From contig OY998179.1 of NCBI GenBank assembly GCA_963921935.1, forward strand, positions 61,548,222 through 61,612,221: a stretch of DNA of 64,000 bases. Direction: 5' to 3'. The DNA is from Galeruca laticollis. Lineage: Eukaryota; Arthropoda; Insecta; Coleoptera; Chrysomelidae. Numbering within the stretch: position 1 is the first letter of the stretch; each line of letters begins with the position of its first letter. The notes under the pieces were generated by a model. It made no database searches. It saw only the letters and a program-made list of their open reading frames with translations, and was not told where the DNA came from. Below, one piece after another: positions 31,188 through 43,240 of the stretch. A program made the translations under genes and the position numbers.

Positions 31188-33624
31188 TCATTTATTAAAA
31201 TGTACCGAATATTATTGGAAAATGTACCAGAATTTAGTATTTTGTACTGAAAAATAAAAACATTATATGACTTTTACAAGCATTTTTATATTTTTTACAA
31301 AATCAAAATATATTTCCTTAAAAAACAAAACATACAAATATTTACAGCAGAAAATTAATGCGTAAAAATTTTTTAAAACTTGAAAAAATTAACAAAACCT
31401 TTTATAGATTCTTATTGATAAACAATTGCTTTATCAATAAGAGACTTTTCTGTTTTCCAAACAAAGTTTTATGCCATTAATAATTGCACGCGTTTTCGGT
31501 GACAGGCGATTACGTACTTTGCTTTCAATTATATGAAAATGAGAAAATATTCTCTCTGTCGCAGCACTCCTGTGTGGTAAAGACAATAAATTAAAAACAA
31601 ATTTGGTTGTATTCTCAAAAACAAATTCTTCTGCAGAATTTTTGAAGCGACTTAACTCAAATCAAAATTCGGTAAATTGAAGCTCTTTGAGATTATTCTT
31701 AACGTCGGTAGGTAAACTAGATATTTCTCTTGCATCATTTGAAATTTCCTCCATATTGTTTTCGAGTAGATGAGGAAACTGCTCCAACAATGGCAAAGAA
31801 GAGATAGGCTTTTCAAAAAGTTCAGCTGGATTGAGCAGTTTAAAATTTTCATATTGTGTTAAATTATGAAACCTATTGCGAATTTGGAGACATAATTCAA
31901 TATAAAAATTAAGAGAGTTGTTATAAAACTGAATTAAGTTTTCTTTTTCAAATTTGTATTTTTTTTTAGAAGCAATTCGACGTTTGCTCCTAAGTATATG
32001 TCATCATTTTTGGTAAATATTCATACACATTCATTGGATTCAGTTTTAAAATATTATTGCTACTATCAACGTATTGATGTTTCAAGTAATATTTTAAAAT
32101 TGTTTTGTACATGGAAGTAATTCTTTCAAATAGTTTGTGAATTTTTGGTTTCTTCGACTGAAATTCAATATTTATTTTGTTTACTACTGGAAGTATATGT
32201 GCTAAAAATTGAGATAGAGTTCATATTCATGATCGTTGAATTTTTCTAAAATATTGTTGGGTCTTGTAAAATCCTTTTCCTCGGATACTTCAGAAATAAA
32301 ATATAGCTTAAGCCCCTACCACTGCTCCAAAACTCGTTTCACCACCGCCTAAAACATATTTTTTTCATAAATACAAATGATGAAGAACTAAAGTAGTAAT
32401 CTAAAACTTACCTCGAGTCTGGCTTAGCCTAAGTAGCTTGTGCAGCTTAAGCTGTAAAAATTGCTGAAACTCTTTATATACTTTGAGACGCTTTGGACTT
32501 CTAGATATGTAGTTGTATACATCTTGAACAAACTCTCCTATTTTTGAAAGAATTTTCTTGCAAGCTTCGGACGCACATAAATGGAGGGAATGGCACGTGC
32601 AGCCGATAACAAATATATTTGGATTTACTTGGTCTTTAAGTTTTGCTTGGACACCCCCAATCTCTCCCATCATTACAGATGCATTGTCCGCGGCAAACCT
32701 ATAACATTCTGGTGATCAATTTCAAGTTTACGAAGCAAATCCACAATCGCCTTGGTAAGTCCTTCAGCATTGCAGTTCTCCACCTCTACCAAAGCCAGCA
32801 AGGCACAAATATTTTTATCAACGTATCTTGCGAATACTGCCAAACATTTTTTAGCCGAGATATCCGTCGTTTCATCTATAATTATCGAAAAATTTAATAT
32901 CCTTAATTGTTGTACAAGTGCAGACTCTGCCTCTGCTCTTAACATATGATTCATTTGTGTACTTTTAGTTCGGGCACAGTTTATACTTTTCAAAATTTTA
33001 GAGTCTGGAGCGGCTGAAGTTAGAAGCTTTAGCAAGTGGTCCATAAAGAGCATAGGACTATTATGTTCGATAACCACGCCCATTACTAGCTTGTACTCTG
33101 CCTCTTTCACCGAATTTTGAAATATTTCTCTTTCTGAGCCTTTTTGTAATAGATTAGATACATTTTGGATATTATCTATCTGTCTGTTTAGCTTTTTATG
33201 TTGCGTACTTTTTTCGTGTCGCTTTAAGTGAGTTTTTCCACCTTCAATGGATTTATTGCATAATATGCAGATCTTTCCTCCATATTCTAACAACTTGAGC
33301 CAAGAAAACTCACTTAACCAAACATTTCTAAATTTTCGAACATATATCTTATTTTTCTTCTAAAAATTATTTAAAAAGTAAACAGAATTTTACTTATATG
33401 AATGCTATTACCTGAACTATAATATTAGATGGTTCACTTCCACTGTCAGAGTTATCAGATGACGAGTCATCATGATTTATTGGAGTAATTGGTGCCAAAT
33501 TTTCATTTTCATTGGAAGAAGCCGAAGACGTAGATGAGCGTATTTCCAGATTTGTGTTGGGCGAAGTGTTAAGCTTTCTTTTTCTTGAATATGAATATTA
33601 TAGAATATAGACTTACCTATCCAT
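31174..33624 (-). pseudogene. hAT transposase, four-exon gene with frameshifts
   Basis: Model on the minus strand: exon 1 33624-33617 (ATGGATAG/GTAAGT), exon 2 33583-33412 (Ser-rich, acidic; CAG/GTAATA), exon 3 33359-32412, exon 4 32348 to about 31430. Phases agree (8+172 nt = 60 codons). Exon 3 has a BED-like zinc finger (CILCNKS...HLKRH....H), then IIDETTDISAKKCLAV, the first catalytic Asp; a 1-nt deletion near 32698 shifts frame before ADNASVMMGEIGGVQ, the second. CTCHSLHLCAS follows and RLS near the exon end stands for the RWLS box, with a 4-nt insertion. Exon 4 (AVVKRVLEQW) ends with the hAT dimerisation signature ATERIFSHFHIIESKVRNRL. The left terminal repeat CAGTGTTGCCAGTA is at 31174. 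The right end was not found; an I-clade LINE sits 320 bp upstream. Confidence 0.8.
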
Positions 33625-33930
33625 ATTTGCACAAATTTATTTAGTAAACACAGCCATTCCGCTTCGCTCCACTCGTGCCTAGTAAAACTCGTGAGTAAAG
33701 TAACCTTTTTCACACTTGGTACTTAATATAGTATATCGATTCGTTTAGCATTGGGTAAGAACAAGATTTTCAATTTATCTTGTATATGTACTAAATATGA
33801 TATGGTTGGAAAGTTTTTGCTCAAAATTCCAACCATCAAATTACCTATATACATGCAGCATACATTTGTGGTTTCATCTATAATGTATAAGAAATTGTCA
33901 TCTGTTTCTGTCCAATTTTTGAAAATAACT

Positions 33931-33943
33931 TGGAAACAAACTA
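33931..33943. repeat. Target site duplication, left, of the I-clade LINE
   Basis: TGGAAACAAACTA, identical to 39764-39776; it abuts the poly(A) tail (poly-T on this strand). Confidence 0.9.
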
Positions 33944-33960
33944 TTTTTTTTTTTTTTTTT

Positions 33961-34275
33961 CCTGAGTAGATGGCACTGGATCAAGCCAACAGACCAGTCA
34001 ATTGTTTTATGTGATCAATGTGATACGGTTTTTCGATTTTGTTGCTTTAATTATGTTATCGTTTGTTGATAATGTTTGACATGCATTTGTTGGTTGTACA
34101 ATATTGTTAGTGATTAGTTTGAGAACCTGATCATTTTTTTTTTTTCCTTTCTTGTTCTTTCCTTTTTTTTCATGTCTCCCTTATTTTTTTTTTTTTTTTT
34201 TTTTTCTTTTCTTTTCTTATTATTCTTCCCCCTTCTTTTCTTTTTCTTTTTTCTTTTTTTTTCCTTTTTTTTTCC

Positions 34276-34316
<41 letters not shown>

Positions 34317-34358
34317 CGTCTCAGGTGTACATCTTTTAAGTAAAGTTTGCTTGATCGC
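33961..34358 (-). other. 3' untranslated region of the I-clade LINE with long A/G tract
   Basis: About 185 bases (34133-34317) are almost only C and T on the plus strand, hence A and G in the RNA. Some I- and R-type LINEs use structured or simple 3' ends for RT recognition; the tract may serve that or merely be an expanded tail of an earlier poly(A). Confidence 0.7.
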
Positions 34359-37300
34359 TTACAAAGTTGTGTTAGTAGTTTTTATATAATGATATAAAAT
34401 ATTATATATCGAATTGTCCTCCAGTGTCAGTAGATTTGTTAAGTTTATTGGAAATTGTACTTGTTGTATAATAAGTTGTTGGTATAACTTGTTAATTGCT
34501 ATAATTTGGAGTGGACATTCCAATATAATATGTTGCGAATCAGCGATTTCATCACATAAGCAGAATTCGTTATCTAATAAACCAATTTTTTTCCTGTATG
34601 ATGGATAAAGGGCATGATTACTTCTCAGCCGGCAGATTGTTCTGATTAATTGTCTATTTGAGTTATTGATAAACCATGGATTTTTTCTTACTGTTGGTTG
34701 TATGGCCATATAATATTTGCCTTTATCGCTTTGTGAATAAGCTTGTTGCCAATTTTGTCTTAGGTTCTGTTTCAGAATTGTATACATATCAGATACAGGA
34801 ATTTTTTCTTCAATGATAAGCCCAGATTCTGCAGCTTCTTTTGCTAGGCGGTCCACTTCTTCGTTATGTGAAATTCCAGCATGTGCCTTAACCCATGTAA
34901 AATGAATGTCTTTCCCTGTAGTAACTGCTTTAAAATTGAGCTCAAGAATTTCTAAAATTATGTGGTGAGACTTTGCATTGATTTTAAACTTTTTTAAGGA
35001 TTCTAAGGCACTTTTGCTATCTGTAAATATAACAAATTTATTTTCGGATTGCTCTAAACATAGTAATAATGCTTGTTTTATAGCTATTAGTTCTGCAGTA
35101 TAAATAGACATTAATTTATCTAGACAAAATGTTTGTTTAATGTTCTTTTCAGGGTACAGAACAGCGCAACCTACTTTTCCATACATTTTCGATCCATCTG
35201 TAAAAATATGCTGATATTGTTTCCATGTTGTATTTATTTCATTTGTAAATAAGTTTCTTATAACAATTAGATTCTTGGTGCTTAGGATATTACTGATATG
35301 AATTTTTAAAGGGATGAAAAGAGCTTTGTACTGTGTAATCCATATTGGGTTTTTATCTATTACTTTTATATTTGATATGTAGGGTGCTGAATATATGAAG
35401 CTTTCTACAAGTATTGGTAACTTTTTCTTTTCCCAGTATTTTGTTGTGAGACCAAGGTTTGTTAGTAAGCTGATTTTGTTAATTACATTTGCTTGTTTGG
35501 CTCTTGATTTAAAGACAAATATGTCACTTAGGAATTGTCTTCTTAAGCGTAGTGGAGGTTCACATGTCTCTATTTCCAGGACAGTAATAGGGGTGCTTGG
35601 CAGATATCCTATACTCATCCTAAGACATTTATTTTTTAATTGTTCGATTTTTTTTAAGTGTATATCTGCAGCTGTAGCGTAAAATAATGATCCATAATCT
35701 ATAATTGATCGTATTAGGCTTCTGTAGAACAGCAATATTATGTTTGGATCGGAACCCCAGTTATGTTTGCTAAAAGTCTTAAGTACATTTACAGCGTTTT
35801 CTGTTCTTGCCTGAATATAATGGATATGTTCTTTCCAGTTTAGCTTACTGTCTAAAATTACACCTAAATATTTAAAACTAGTTTTGTGATGTATCGTATA
35901 ATGTGAAAGTTGTATACTCTTCGGGTGAGTATATCTTTTCCTTGTAAAGGTGACGGATGCCGATTTGGATTCTGATATTGTCAATCCGTTTTTTTCTGTC
36001 CACGAATGTACCGTCTGCATAGCTTTAGAAAGTTGGGCGTGACACTGTGGAATGATTTGATTTTGCGAATACAGTACGATGTCGTCTGCATATTGAAGGA
36101 TATTTATTTCCTTAGGAATTATTGCTTGCAGATCATGTGTATATATTATATACAATAAAGGACTTAAAATGCTTCCTTGTGGTAAACCGATCGATGTTTC
36201 CCTGGTGTCCGATATTTCGTTGTTTATTTTTATAGCTATCTTCCTGTTAGAGTAGAGATTAAATATATGTTTAGCTAGTGTGACTGGAATGTCCAGTTGA
36301 CATATTTTTGTAGATAAAATTTCCAAATTTACATTGTCGTAGGCTCCTTTAATGTCCAAGAATAAAGCGGAGGTCGATTTGTTTTGGGTAAATGAGATTT
36401 GTATGTCCGTTACCAAGCTAGCTATATTTTCTTGAGTAGAGCTACCTCTTCGATACCCATATTGTGAGATTGGAATTAAGGAATTTTTTTCCAGATAGTA
36501 TTCGAGACGGACTTTTATGAGTCTTTCCTACGTTTTTAGTACGCAGGATGCAAGGGATATTGCTCTATATGATTCGGCCAAAGTATGATCTTTCCCTGGT
36601 TTAATGATCGGTATAATTAAGTACTGTTTCCACGCTTTCGGTATTTCAGCTTGAAGACACCAAATACTGTTCAAAATTGATAGTAAACTGCTCTTTGCGG
36701 TAAGAGGTAAATTGTTAATCATGGAGTAGTGTATATTATCATATCCTGGGGCAGAATTATTATTACTTTTTAAAGCCATTTGTAACTCACTCATAGAAAA
36801 TGGAAGTAATGAAAATTGGGTGGTTACCTTTGGTGTCATTTCTGGTATTCTATCGAAAATGGATGTATCAAAATACACGCTTGGAGGTGATAGACTTTCA
36901 TGAAATTTTGAAACCCATTCGCTCTCTAGGTTTATTGCTTGTCTGTTTTGGGATTTTCGGTTTTTAAAATGATTCACTTTATTCCACACCTCTTTTAGGG
37001 GCATTGATCTATTAAGACTGGAACAATACCTCTTCCAATTTTCTCTCTTAACTGTTTTTAAGGTTTTGTTGGCTATGGCATTATTTTGTTTATATTCCAG
37101 CAAGTTTTGTAAGTTTGGATTGTTGAGGTACTTGTACATACTTCTTTTCCTAGCTGTTATTGCTTGCTGACACGCGTCATTCCACCATGGTTTGTTTTTT
37201 GTGGTTGCATGATTTCCTTTTGATTTTGGGATAGAGTGTTCTGATGCATATTCAATTTTTTTAATAAATTCTTCGTACTCTAATAACTCTAATTTCTGGA

Positions 37301-38060
37301 ATTGATGACTGGATTCTAGAGAGTAGCTGTCCCAATTTGCCTTTTTACAGTTCCATTTACTATTTGTGGGCGGAGTGCATGTATTTGTACAAATTGATAA
37401 TTGCGTTATTGAAGGTAGGTGATCGGATCCATATAGGTCGTTCAGTAATGACCAATTGAGTAAATGGACAATGTCTGGAGAACAAATTGTTAGGTCAATA
37501 GCAGAATGTGTTTGTATCGAATTGCCAATGTAAGTTGGTGACCCATCATTTAGATAAACAAAATTATGCATATCCAACGCCTTGAGCAAAGCTTTTCCGT
37601 TAGTATCTGTATTAGGTCCACCCCATGCGATATTATGCGAATTAAAATCTCCCGTTATTATCAATGGTTTAGAATAACTCTCGAATAGCGCTTCCCATTG
37701 TTTATAGGTGATTGTTATTTTTGGTGGAATGTAGACAGATACCAGCGTTACATAAGTTTTATTATTACCTTTTATTTCTATCGCCTTTTGATTTACGTTT
37801 GATATATTATATTTATTAGTTAATTCTTTATAAATGATATTTGTTCTAACAAGAATTGCAGTACCTCCTCCAGATCTATCTTGTCTATCATCTCTCACTA
37901 TATTATATCCACTGAAATTAACATATTTATTAGACGGAAATCGTGTTTCTGAGAGGCATGCTATATCAACTTTTTGTTCATTTAATAAATATAATATATT
38001 GTGTTTGTTTGAAATCGCTGATCTGCAATTCCACTGACACAAGGTTAAATTCTTATACAT
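34359..38060 (-). pseudogene. I-clade ORF2: endonuclease, RT, RNase H; one in-frame TAG
   Basis: 1233 codons, interrupted only by TAG at 36530-36528 between LKT and ERLI. Endonuclease (residues 1-225): Asn in QWNCRS, Glu in LSETRF, TGDFNSHNIAWG, YGSDHLPSI. RT (about 430-750): NSAPGYDNIHYSMINNLP, LFLDIKGAYDNVNLEIL, GLPQGSILSPLLYIIYTHDL, QYADDIVLYSQ. RNase H (about 925-1050): HIFTDGSKM, YTAELIAIKQAL, FTDSKSALESL, KAHAGISHNEEVDRLA, so all acidic residues and the His are present. C-terminal zinc motif CLCDEIADSQHIILEC. The start ATG overlaps the end of ORF1 in ATGTATAA, which suggests coupled termination-reinitiation. With the TAG at the entrance to RT, this copy should make only a truncated protein unless the stop is read through. 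Confidence 0.93.
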
Positions 38061-39624
38061 TGGATTTTAATTGATTAAGATTAAAATTACTTTTTATCAT
38101 TGCTTTAATATCAGATTCTTGTAATTCAAAATTTTTATTTTTTATGGAATCAACAACCGATAATATAATGTTTAGTATTGTACTAAGAAGATCATTTGAT
38201 TCTACTGTATCATCTGAATGATGAACATTATTGTTAATGCTTGATTGATACTGTTGACTTGACAAAATACCTCCCCTTTGGTGGGGGATATTAATTGGGG
38301 ATACTATTTGATTACGTTGTTGTGTAATGGGGTCCGTAGAATTAGATCTTATCCTTTTATGTCCCTGTTGCGGTGTTTGTTGTATGAGTGATGATTTCTT
38401 TACAACAGTATTATAGTAAGATGGTATTGGTAATCTAGTTGGTTGGGATACAGGTGAAAAATAGGAGTTTTGGGATAGATTTGCCGAAGTTAGGGGAGGG
38501 AAATTGAAACTTGATATACTATTGTTTGCCGTTGTTTGGTTGCATGCTGAAGGTTGAGATCCCGAAGTTAGTATGTCTGAATACCTTGTTTCTGGAATTT
38601 GGAGACTTGCGTCTCTATATGAGCAGTTTGTATTTGTCATTATATTTTTTATTTCTTTCTGTCTAGTGAACTCCCTACATTCTTTTAAATCATTTGCATA
38701 ATGGTTTCCCCTACATGTCAGACATTTAACCTCGGTTTCTGTACATATGTCGGCGGAATGATTATCTCCGCATTTAAGACATCTTTGCTTGCCCCTACAC
38801 TGACGTCCTATATGTCCGTATCGGAAACAATTGTTACATAAGACAACTTTTTGTTGATATGCTTGAACTTCATATAATACTTTGTTTATTATTATATATT
38901 TTGGCAAATTATGACATTTGAAGGAGACCATAATGGTGCTGGTTGGTTTTAGTATTGTTTCTCCATTTGCGTCTTTGATTCTTCTGTTCATTCTTTTAAC
39001 AAAGTCAACTTCAAATTTGATATGGTGATCGTAAGCTGTAATTCTTTTTTTAATGTACTCTTCTGTTAAATCTAAATCTATTTGTTTCACTATACCCTGT
39101 CTAAAGATCAGAAATTTGGGGATATACGCGATCAAATCATATTTTACCAATGCTGTCGATTTTAATAAAATATTTGAACTAGAGTAATCTTTCATTATAA
39201 CTCGAATTCTATTTTTACCAATTGACTGAATCTGTTTAATTTTTTTATCCAAATCTCCGTGTTCACTTAGTACAATTTCGCCTACTTTAATAGCATTTAA
39301 TTTACCTTCAAATCCTGGCCTATTATTTTCAATGTAAACATGAAATGGGCCCATATCAGTTTGTTGATAGTAATAAGTTGTACGTACCTGTTTTTGTCCG
39401 GATTCTTGGGTTTGATTGTTTTCAAATGTGGAAGTTGACGTAGTATCTCTACTTACCGAAACATAAATATTATTTTTCATGGTTTTATTTTTTGATTTTT
39501 CCATATCTTTGCATAGGGCATTCACATCCATTATTAAATTTAGGGGATTAATGCTGGGTTGCGGAGGTATTATTCTGCTTGGATTGTCGAAGTCTGGGGG
39601 CTCGCCCCCGCTATCCACGTCCAT
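38053..39624 (-). CDS. I-clade ORF1 (gag-like RNA-binding protein)
   Basis: 523 codons from ATG 39624, no interruption. The N-terminal 80 residues are Pro/Asn/Ser rich. About residues 85-250 form a folded region with GPFHVYIEN, RIRVIMKDYSSSNILL and VKQIDLDLTEEYIKKR. Three zinc knuckles follow at about 255-315: CNNCFRYGHIGRQC, CLKCGDNHSADIC and CLTCRGNHYANDLKEC. The C-terminal part is Gln/Asn/Ser rich. ORF1 proteins of I and Jockey LINEs coat the element RNA. The stop codon overlaps the ORF2 start by 8 nt. Confidence 0.93.
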   Translation of the reverse strand: MDVDSGGEPPDFDNPSRIIPPQPSINPLNLIMDVNALCKDMEKSKNKTMKNNIYVSVSRDTTSTSTFENNQTQESGQKQVRTTYYYQQTDMGPFHVYIENNRPGFEGKLNAIKVGEIVLSEHGDLDKKIKQIQSIGKNRIRVIMKDYSSSNILLKSTALVKYDLIAYIPKFLIFRQGIVKQIDLDLTEEYIKKRITAYDHHIKFEVDFVKRMNRRIKDANGETILKPTSTIMVSFKCHNLPKYIIINKVLYEVQAYQQKVVLCNNCFRYGHIGRQCRGKQRCLKCGDNHSADICTETEVKCLTCRGNHYANDLKECREFTRQKEIKNIMTNTNCSYRDASLQIPETRYSDILTSGSQPSACNQTTANNSISSFNFPPLTSANLSQNSYFSPVSQPTRLPIPSYYNTVVKKSSLIQQTPQQGHKRIRSNSTDPITQQRNQIVSPINIPHQRGGILSSQQYQSSINNNVHHSDDTVESNDLLSTILNIILSVVDSIKNKNFELQESDIKAMIKSNFNLNQLKSNV

Positions 39625-39763
39625 CTTAATGGACTAACTTGATGTTCAGATTAGATATATTTATATATTTATTTATAAATTATCACTTAGTATTATAACT
39701 TATAACACACACGGAGAGACCGATTTTAATAGGAACCTATTTGCACGGTAGCTAAGTGTGAAC

Positions 39764-39776
39764 TGGAAACAAACTA
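39764..39776. repeat. Target site duplication, right, of the I-clade LINE
   Basis: TGGAAACAAACTA, identical to 33931-33943. Confidence 0.9.
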
Positions 39777-41560
39777 GGATGATTAACTTTATACAAAGAA
39801 TGTTGGATGTAATCATATCTGGCATAAATTAAATTCAAATGTGTCCTCTTCCTTTGAACTGCTTAAACTATACCTCAGAGATGTGTATACTAGTTTATGG
39901 ACATTTAATTTTTCTATGAAGGGGAGTTCTTCAATGCTTTTTAGAGAGAGACTGCTCCTGATACAGTCGGATCCGTAAATAAGTTTTGATAGCAAGAAGT
40001 TAACATGCCGAAGGGTAGACATTTCTTAACAAGCATACATCAATTAAAAATTCGGTCTACCAGATAACCCATGTACTGGTCAAGTGATGTTGATGAAGTA
40101 CCATACCTACTAGACTTTGTTCTATAGAGCGCATATTAAACATCTACTGTTAAATCAAATTTCTATGTGAGCTCGGGCCTTAGTCCGATTGTTAATACTT
40201 TATGACCTAGGTATTCACCCTAATATAAAAAAATATAATTATACTCCTTCAGTATTGTCTAGTCATAACTGGATATTAAAGTTCAGAAAATGTACTATAT
40301 AATTGACAATATCTATAGATAACGAAATGTTAACTTACAACTAAATACAGAGACATATATAAGTCTTATGATGCTCTACTTAGATGTAGTAGATAATCAG
40401 ATGATATAATCATTTCAATCCCAAATACATGGACAGATAAGGAATACCCCATAGTACGTGTCAAATGAATCCATACCCACTAATGAAAGAAACACCATCC
40501 ATCAGTGATGTTATCACAGAATGTTCAAGTAAACACACGGAGCATGAGAAGCAAATAACCAGCAACATATTATTATATCCTTAGAACAAAGAGGGTTGAA
40601 TGGAATTTGGCTCGAAAATATATAAAAATAGTCAATGTTACAACATTTACTAAGTACTTTATTGTGTAGTAGATTCTAAATTTTTGAATACATAAAATTG
40701 GTAGTTATATTTTCACGTTAGTTTTTTCTGTTTTGTGCATTTGTACACAAATATTGGAATTATCAATATAAATGTTGTTTTTTATTGGCACATGGTAATT
40801 CTCTAGACGTTTTTACAGTCAAAAACGTTAGCAATTGTTGTCTCCATTGTTCCATATTTTTAAGTTGCCTGTAATTTCTCCCGTTATTATATCGTTTTTA
40901 AAAAATATACTCAACACTAGAAACACGTATTCAATCTCTTTCATCTTGAGACTTTTCTCAGTGAGATTCGTTTTGCGAATGACTTACAGAAAAAAAATAA
41001 AAAATTCTCAATTTATAAATATTTTATAGATGTGATATATTTTACAAAAGCAACCATCAAAAGTTTTTATACTGAGATTACATATAGATGACATAAATAT
41101 GTTTATTGTAATAAAGCACTATTTCCAAAATCCAATATAATACATTGATTTTAATATGATGGCATTACAATAGATTTCAGTGAGACAGTTGGATGCAACG
41201 GATCCCAACTATTCCATCGAAAACATATCCTTTTTCGATCTTTACTATGAATTTAAGTAATTTCTCGATTTGGAGTTACCTTAAATCATGCAACTGTTAC
41301 TTTTAACCGTTAAAACCAACGATTTGAGAAACAATCAAGTTAACGTGTGAATTTATCAACAATACGTAGACTACAACCATGTCATTACACATTTTATTCC
41401 CATGTTTCACAATTTTTTTGTTGCCCGTTGTCAATATGTTACTTTATTAGTTTATTAATACCAAAGACCATACTTCATAATTTTTTTGAAAGTTATTGTT
41501 TCTAGGAGGAATCTTTGATAGTTCAAACAATTTTCAAAAGAAGGACAAATATGTATAGGT
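39777..41560. other. AT-rich DNA flanking the LINE
   Basis: No gene supported. A 69-codon minus-strand frame at 39813-40022 (MSTLRHVNFLLSKLIYGSDC) has protein-like composition but no recognised family. Confidence 0.4.
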
Positions 41561-43240
41561 TTAAACTAAGACGCAGATGACAGCAATCTAGAGGACAAGT
41601 GGATAAAACTAGGTTGATTAATGCCACGCCGAATCTAAAGAGAAAAATCCAAAAAATAAAGAATGAATCGACTAGTACTTACCTCAGTGAATTATCTAAT
41701 GACAGTTAGTACCACCGACTATTCCCTGCGGAAAGCTACTAAACGATTAGAAAGTCCTATCCTGCATAATCTGGTAACTGAGCGAGAAATAACATTCAAT
41801 ACGTCAACAGGTTTGCAGATTACGTAGAAAATACTTTCCGATCGAACAAGGAGAAGAAATTCAAGAATTAACTACGAACAAGGTGAAATAGAAATAAGAC
41901 CCATGACACTAAGAGAGGTACTAAAAGAGATAAAAGAGAAAATAAACACGATGAATGCTCCTGGTTTCAACCTAATAACAGGAGAAATACTAAAACAGCT
42001 ACCTCAGAAAACTATAAAAAAAATGAACAAACCTCATAAATCCTGTATTTAGACTGAAGTACATATCCAGTATTTGGAAACTAGCAGAGGTAATAATGAT
42101 ACCTAAACCAGGTGAACCATCACAATAAGTTTCATCCTACATGTCAATATCATTATTACCAATGATGTCGAAACTATCCGAAAAACTATTTTTAAAGAGA
42201 TTAAAGAATATAATAGAAGACAGGAGACTTATACCTGATCATCAGTTTGGAATCCGTGAAAGCTATTCAAGGCTATACCAGCTACATAGAATAACCAATA
42301 TTATAGAATAGAAAAGACAGAAGAAAGAAAAGTCTGCTCTACACTCTTCCTAAATGTAGATCAGGCTTTCGATAACATATGGCATGAGTGACTCAATTAC
42401 AAATAAAGTATGACCGGCCAAAGTAATACTCTCAACTCCTGGAGTCATACATATCAGAAAGACTATTAAGAATAAAGCAAGAAGAAGGCTACTTGGAATG
42501 TAGATAAATCAAAGCGGGGGCACTAGAAGGCATTGTATTAGGACCAGTCCTATACGTAATATACACCAGTGATATCCCTGATTTAGGGCTTAACACTATA
42601 GCCTCTTTCACTGATAATACAGCAATCTTAGCAGTCGGAAACCGTCATGAGGAAGCTACAACTAAATTATAAACAACCATTGATCAGATTCACGCATGGA
42701 CTAAAATATGGAGAGTCAAACTGAATGAGATGAAATCAGTGCGCATAAACTAACAAGAGAGGTCGTTATGTGCCAGTTAGATTGAACAATGTTCAGGTAC
42801 CTTATGCTAATACAGCTAAATACATGGGTATGTGTGGTTACGCTGGAAATCTCATGTCAAAAAGACAATAGAAGAATTAGGACTAAAATTTAGAAACATT
42901 TATTGGATAATGGGACACAGTTCCACTCTGTCTACATACATTGCTACTATATAAGAAAATATTGAAACCAGTATTGACCTACAGCATCCAACTATGGGCC
43001 TGTCGAGAGAACGTAACATTAAAATAATCCAACAATTCCAGATTAATGTACTAAGAAGCATAGTCAATGCTCTTTGGTACACTAGAAATAGTGACCTCCA
43101 TCGGGACTTGGAAGTGGATACTGTTAGCCAAGACCCACGAAGAACGGCTCTTAGACCATGTAAATGCTGAGGCTCTCCAGCTACTCGACAATATTAACCA
43201 GACGAGGAGGCTCATAAGGATGAAGCCTTATTAGCTTGTA
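41560..43240 (+). pseudogene. Jockey-type LINE ORF2 remnant (RT)
   Basis: Decayed plus-strand RT with many stops. Landmarks in order: RPMTLREVLKEIKEKINTMN and APGFNLITGEILKQLP (RT start), a degraded VDQAFDNIWHE box, FTDNTAILAVGN where the Asp-Asp box should be, ANTAKYMGM, then LLLYKKILKPVLTYSIQLW and NAEALQLLDNINQ at the C-terminus. The KPV.TY.IQLWG block is typical of Jockey. No endonuclease or ORF1 is visible upstream. Confidence 0.75.

Larger units (their letters stand above)
33944..39763 (-). mobile_element. Complete I-clade LINE, 5.8 kb
   Basis: Bounded by an exact 13-bp target duplication. From 5' to 3' on the minus strand: 5' untranslated (39763-39625), ORF1 (39624-38053), ORF2 (38060-34359), a 3' untranslated region that is strongly A/G-rich on the sense strand (34317-34133), and a poly(A) of 17 (33960-33944). 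The only defect visible in either ORF is one TAG in ORF2. Full length, exact duplications and intact frames point to a recent insertion. RNase H plus three zinc knuckles in ORF1 favour the I clade. Confidence 0.92.

Noticed and set aside
33960..33990. TGGCACTG as right hAT terminus
   Set aside because: It lies inside the I-clade LINE by the target duplications, and the flanks do not match the bases left of 31174.
34152..34343. 63-codon plus-strand frame of Phe/Ser
   Set aside because: Translation of the CT-rich tract in the LINE 3' untranslated region; low complexity.
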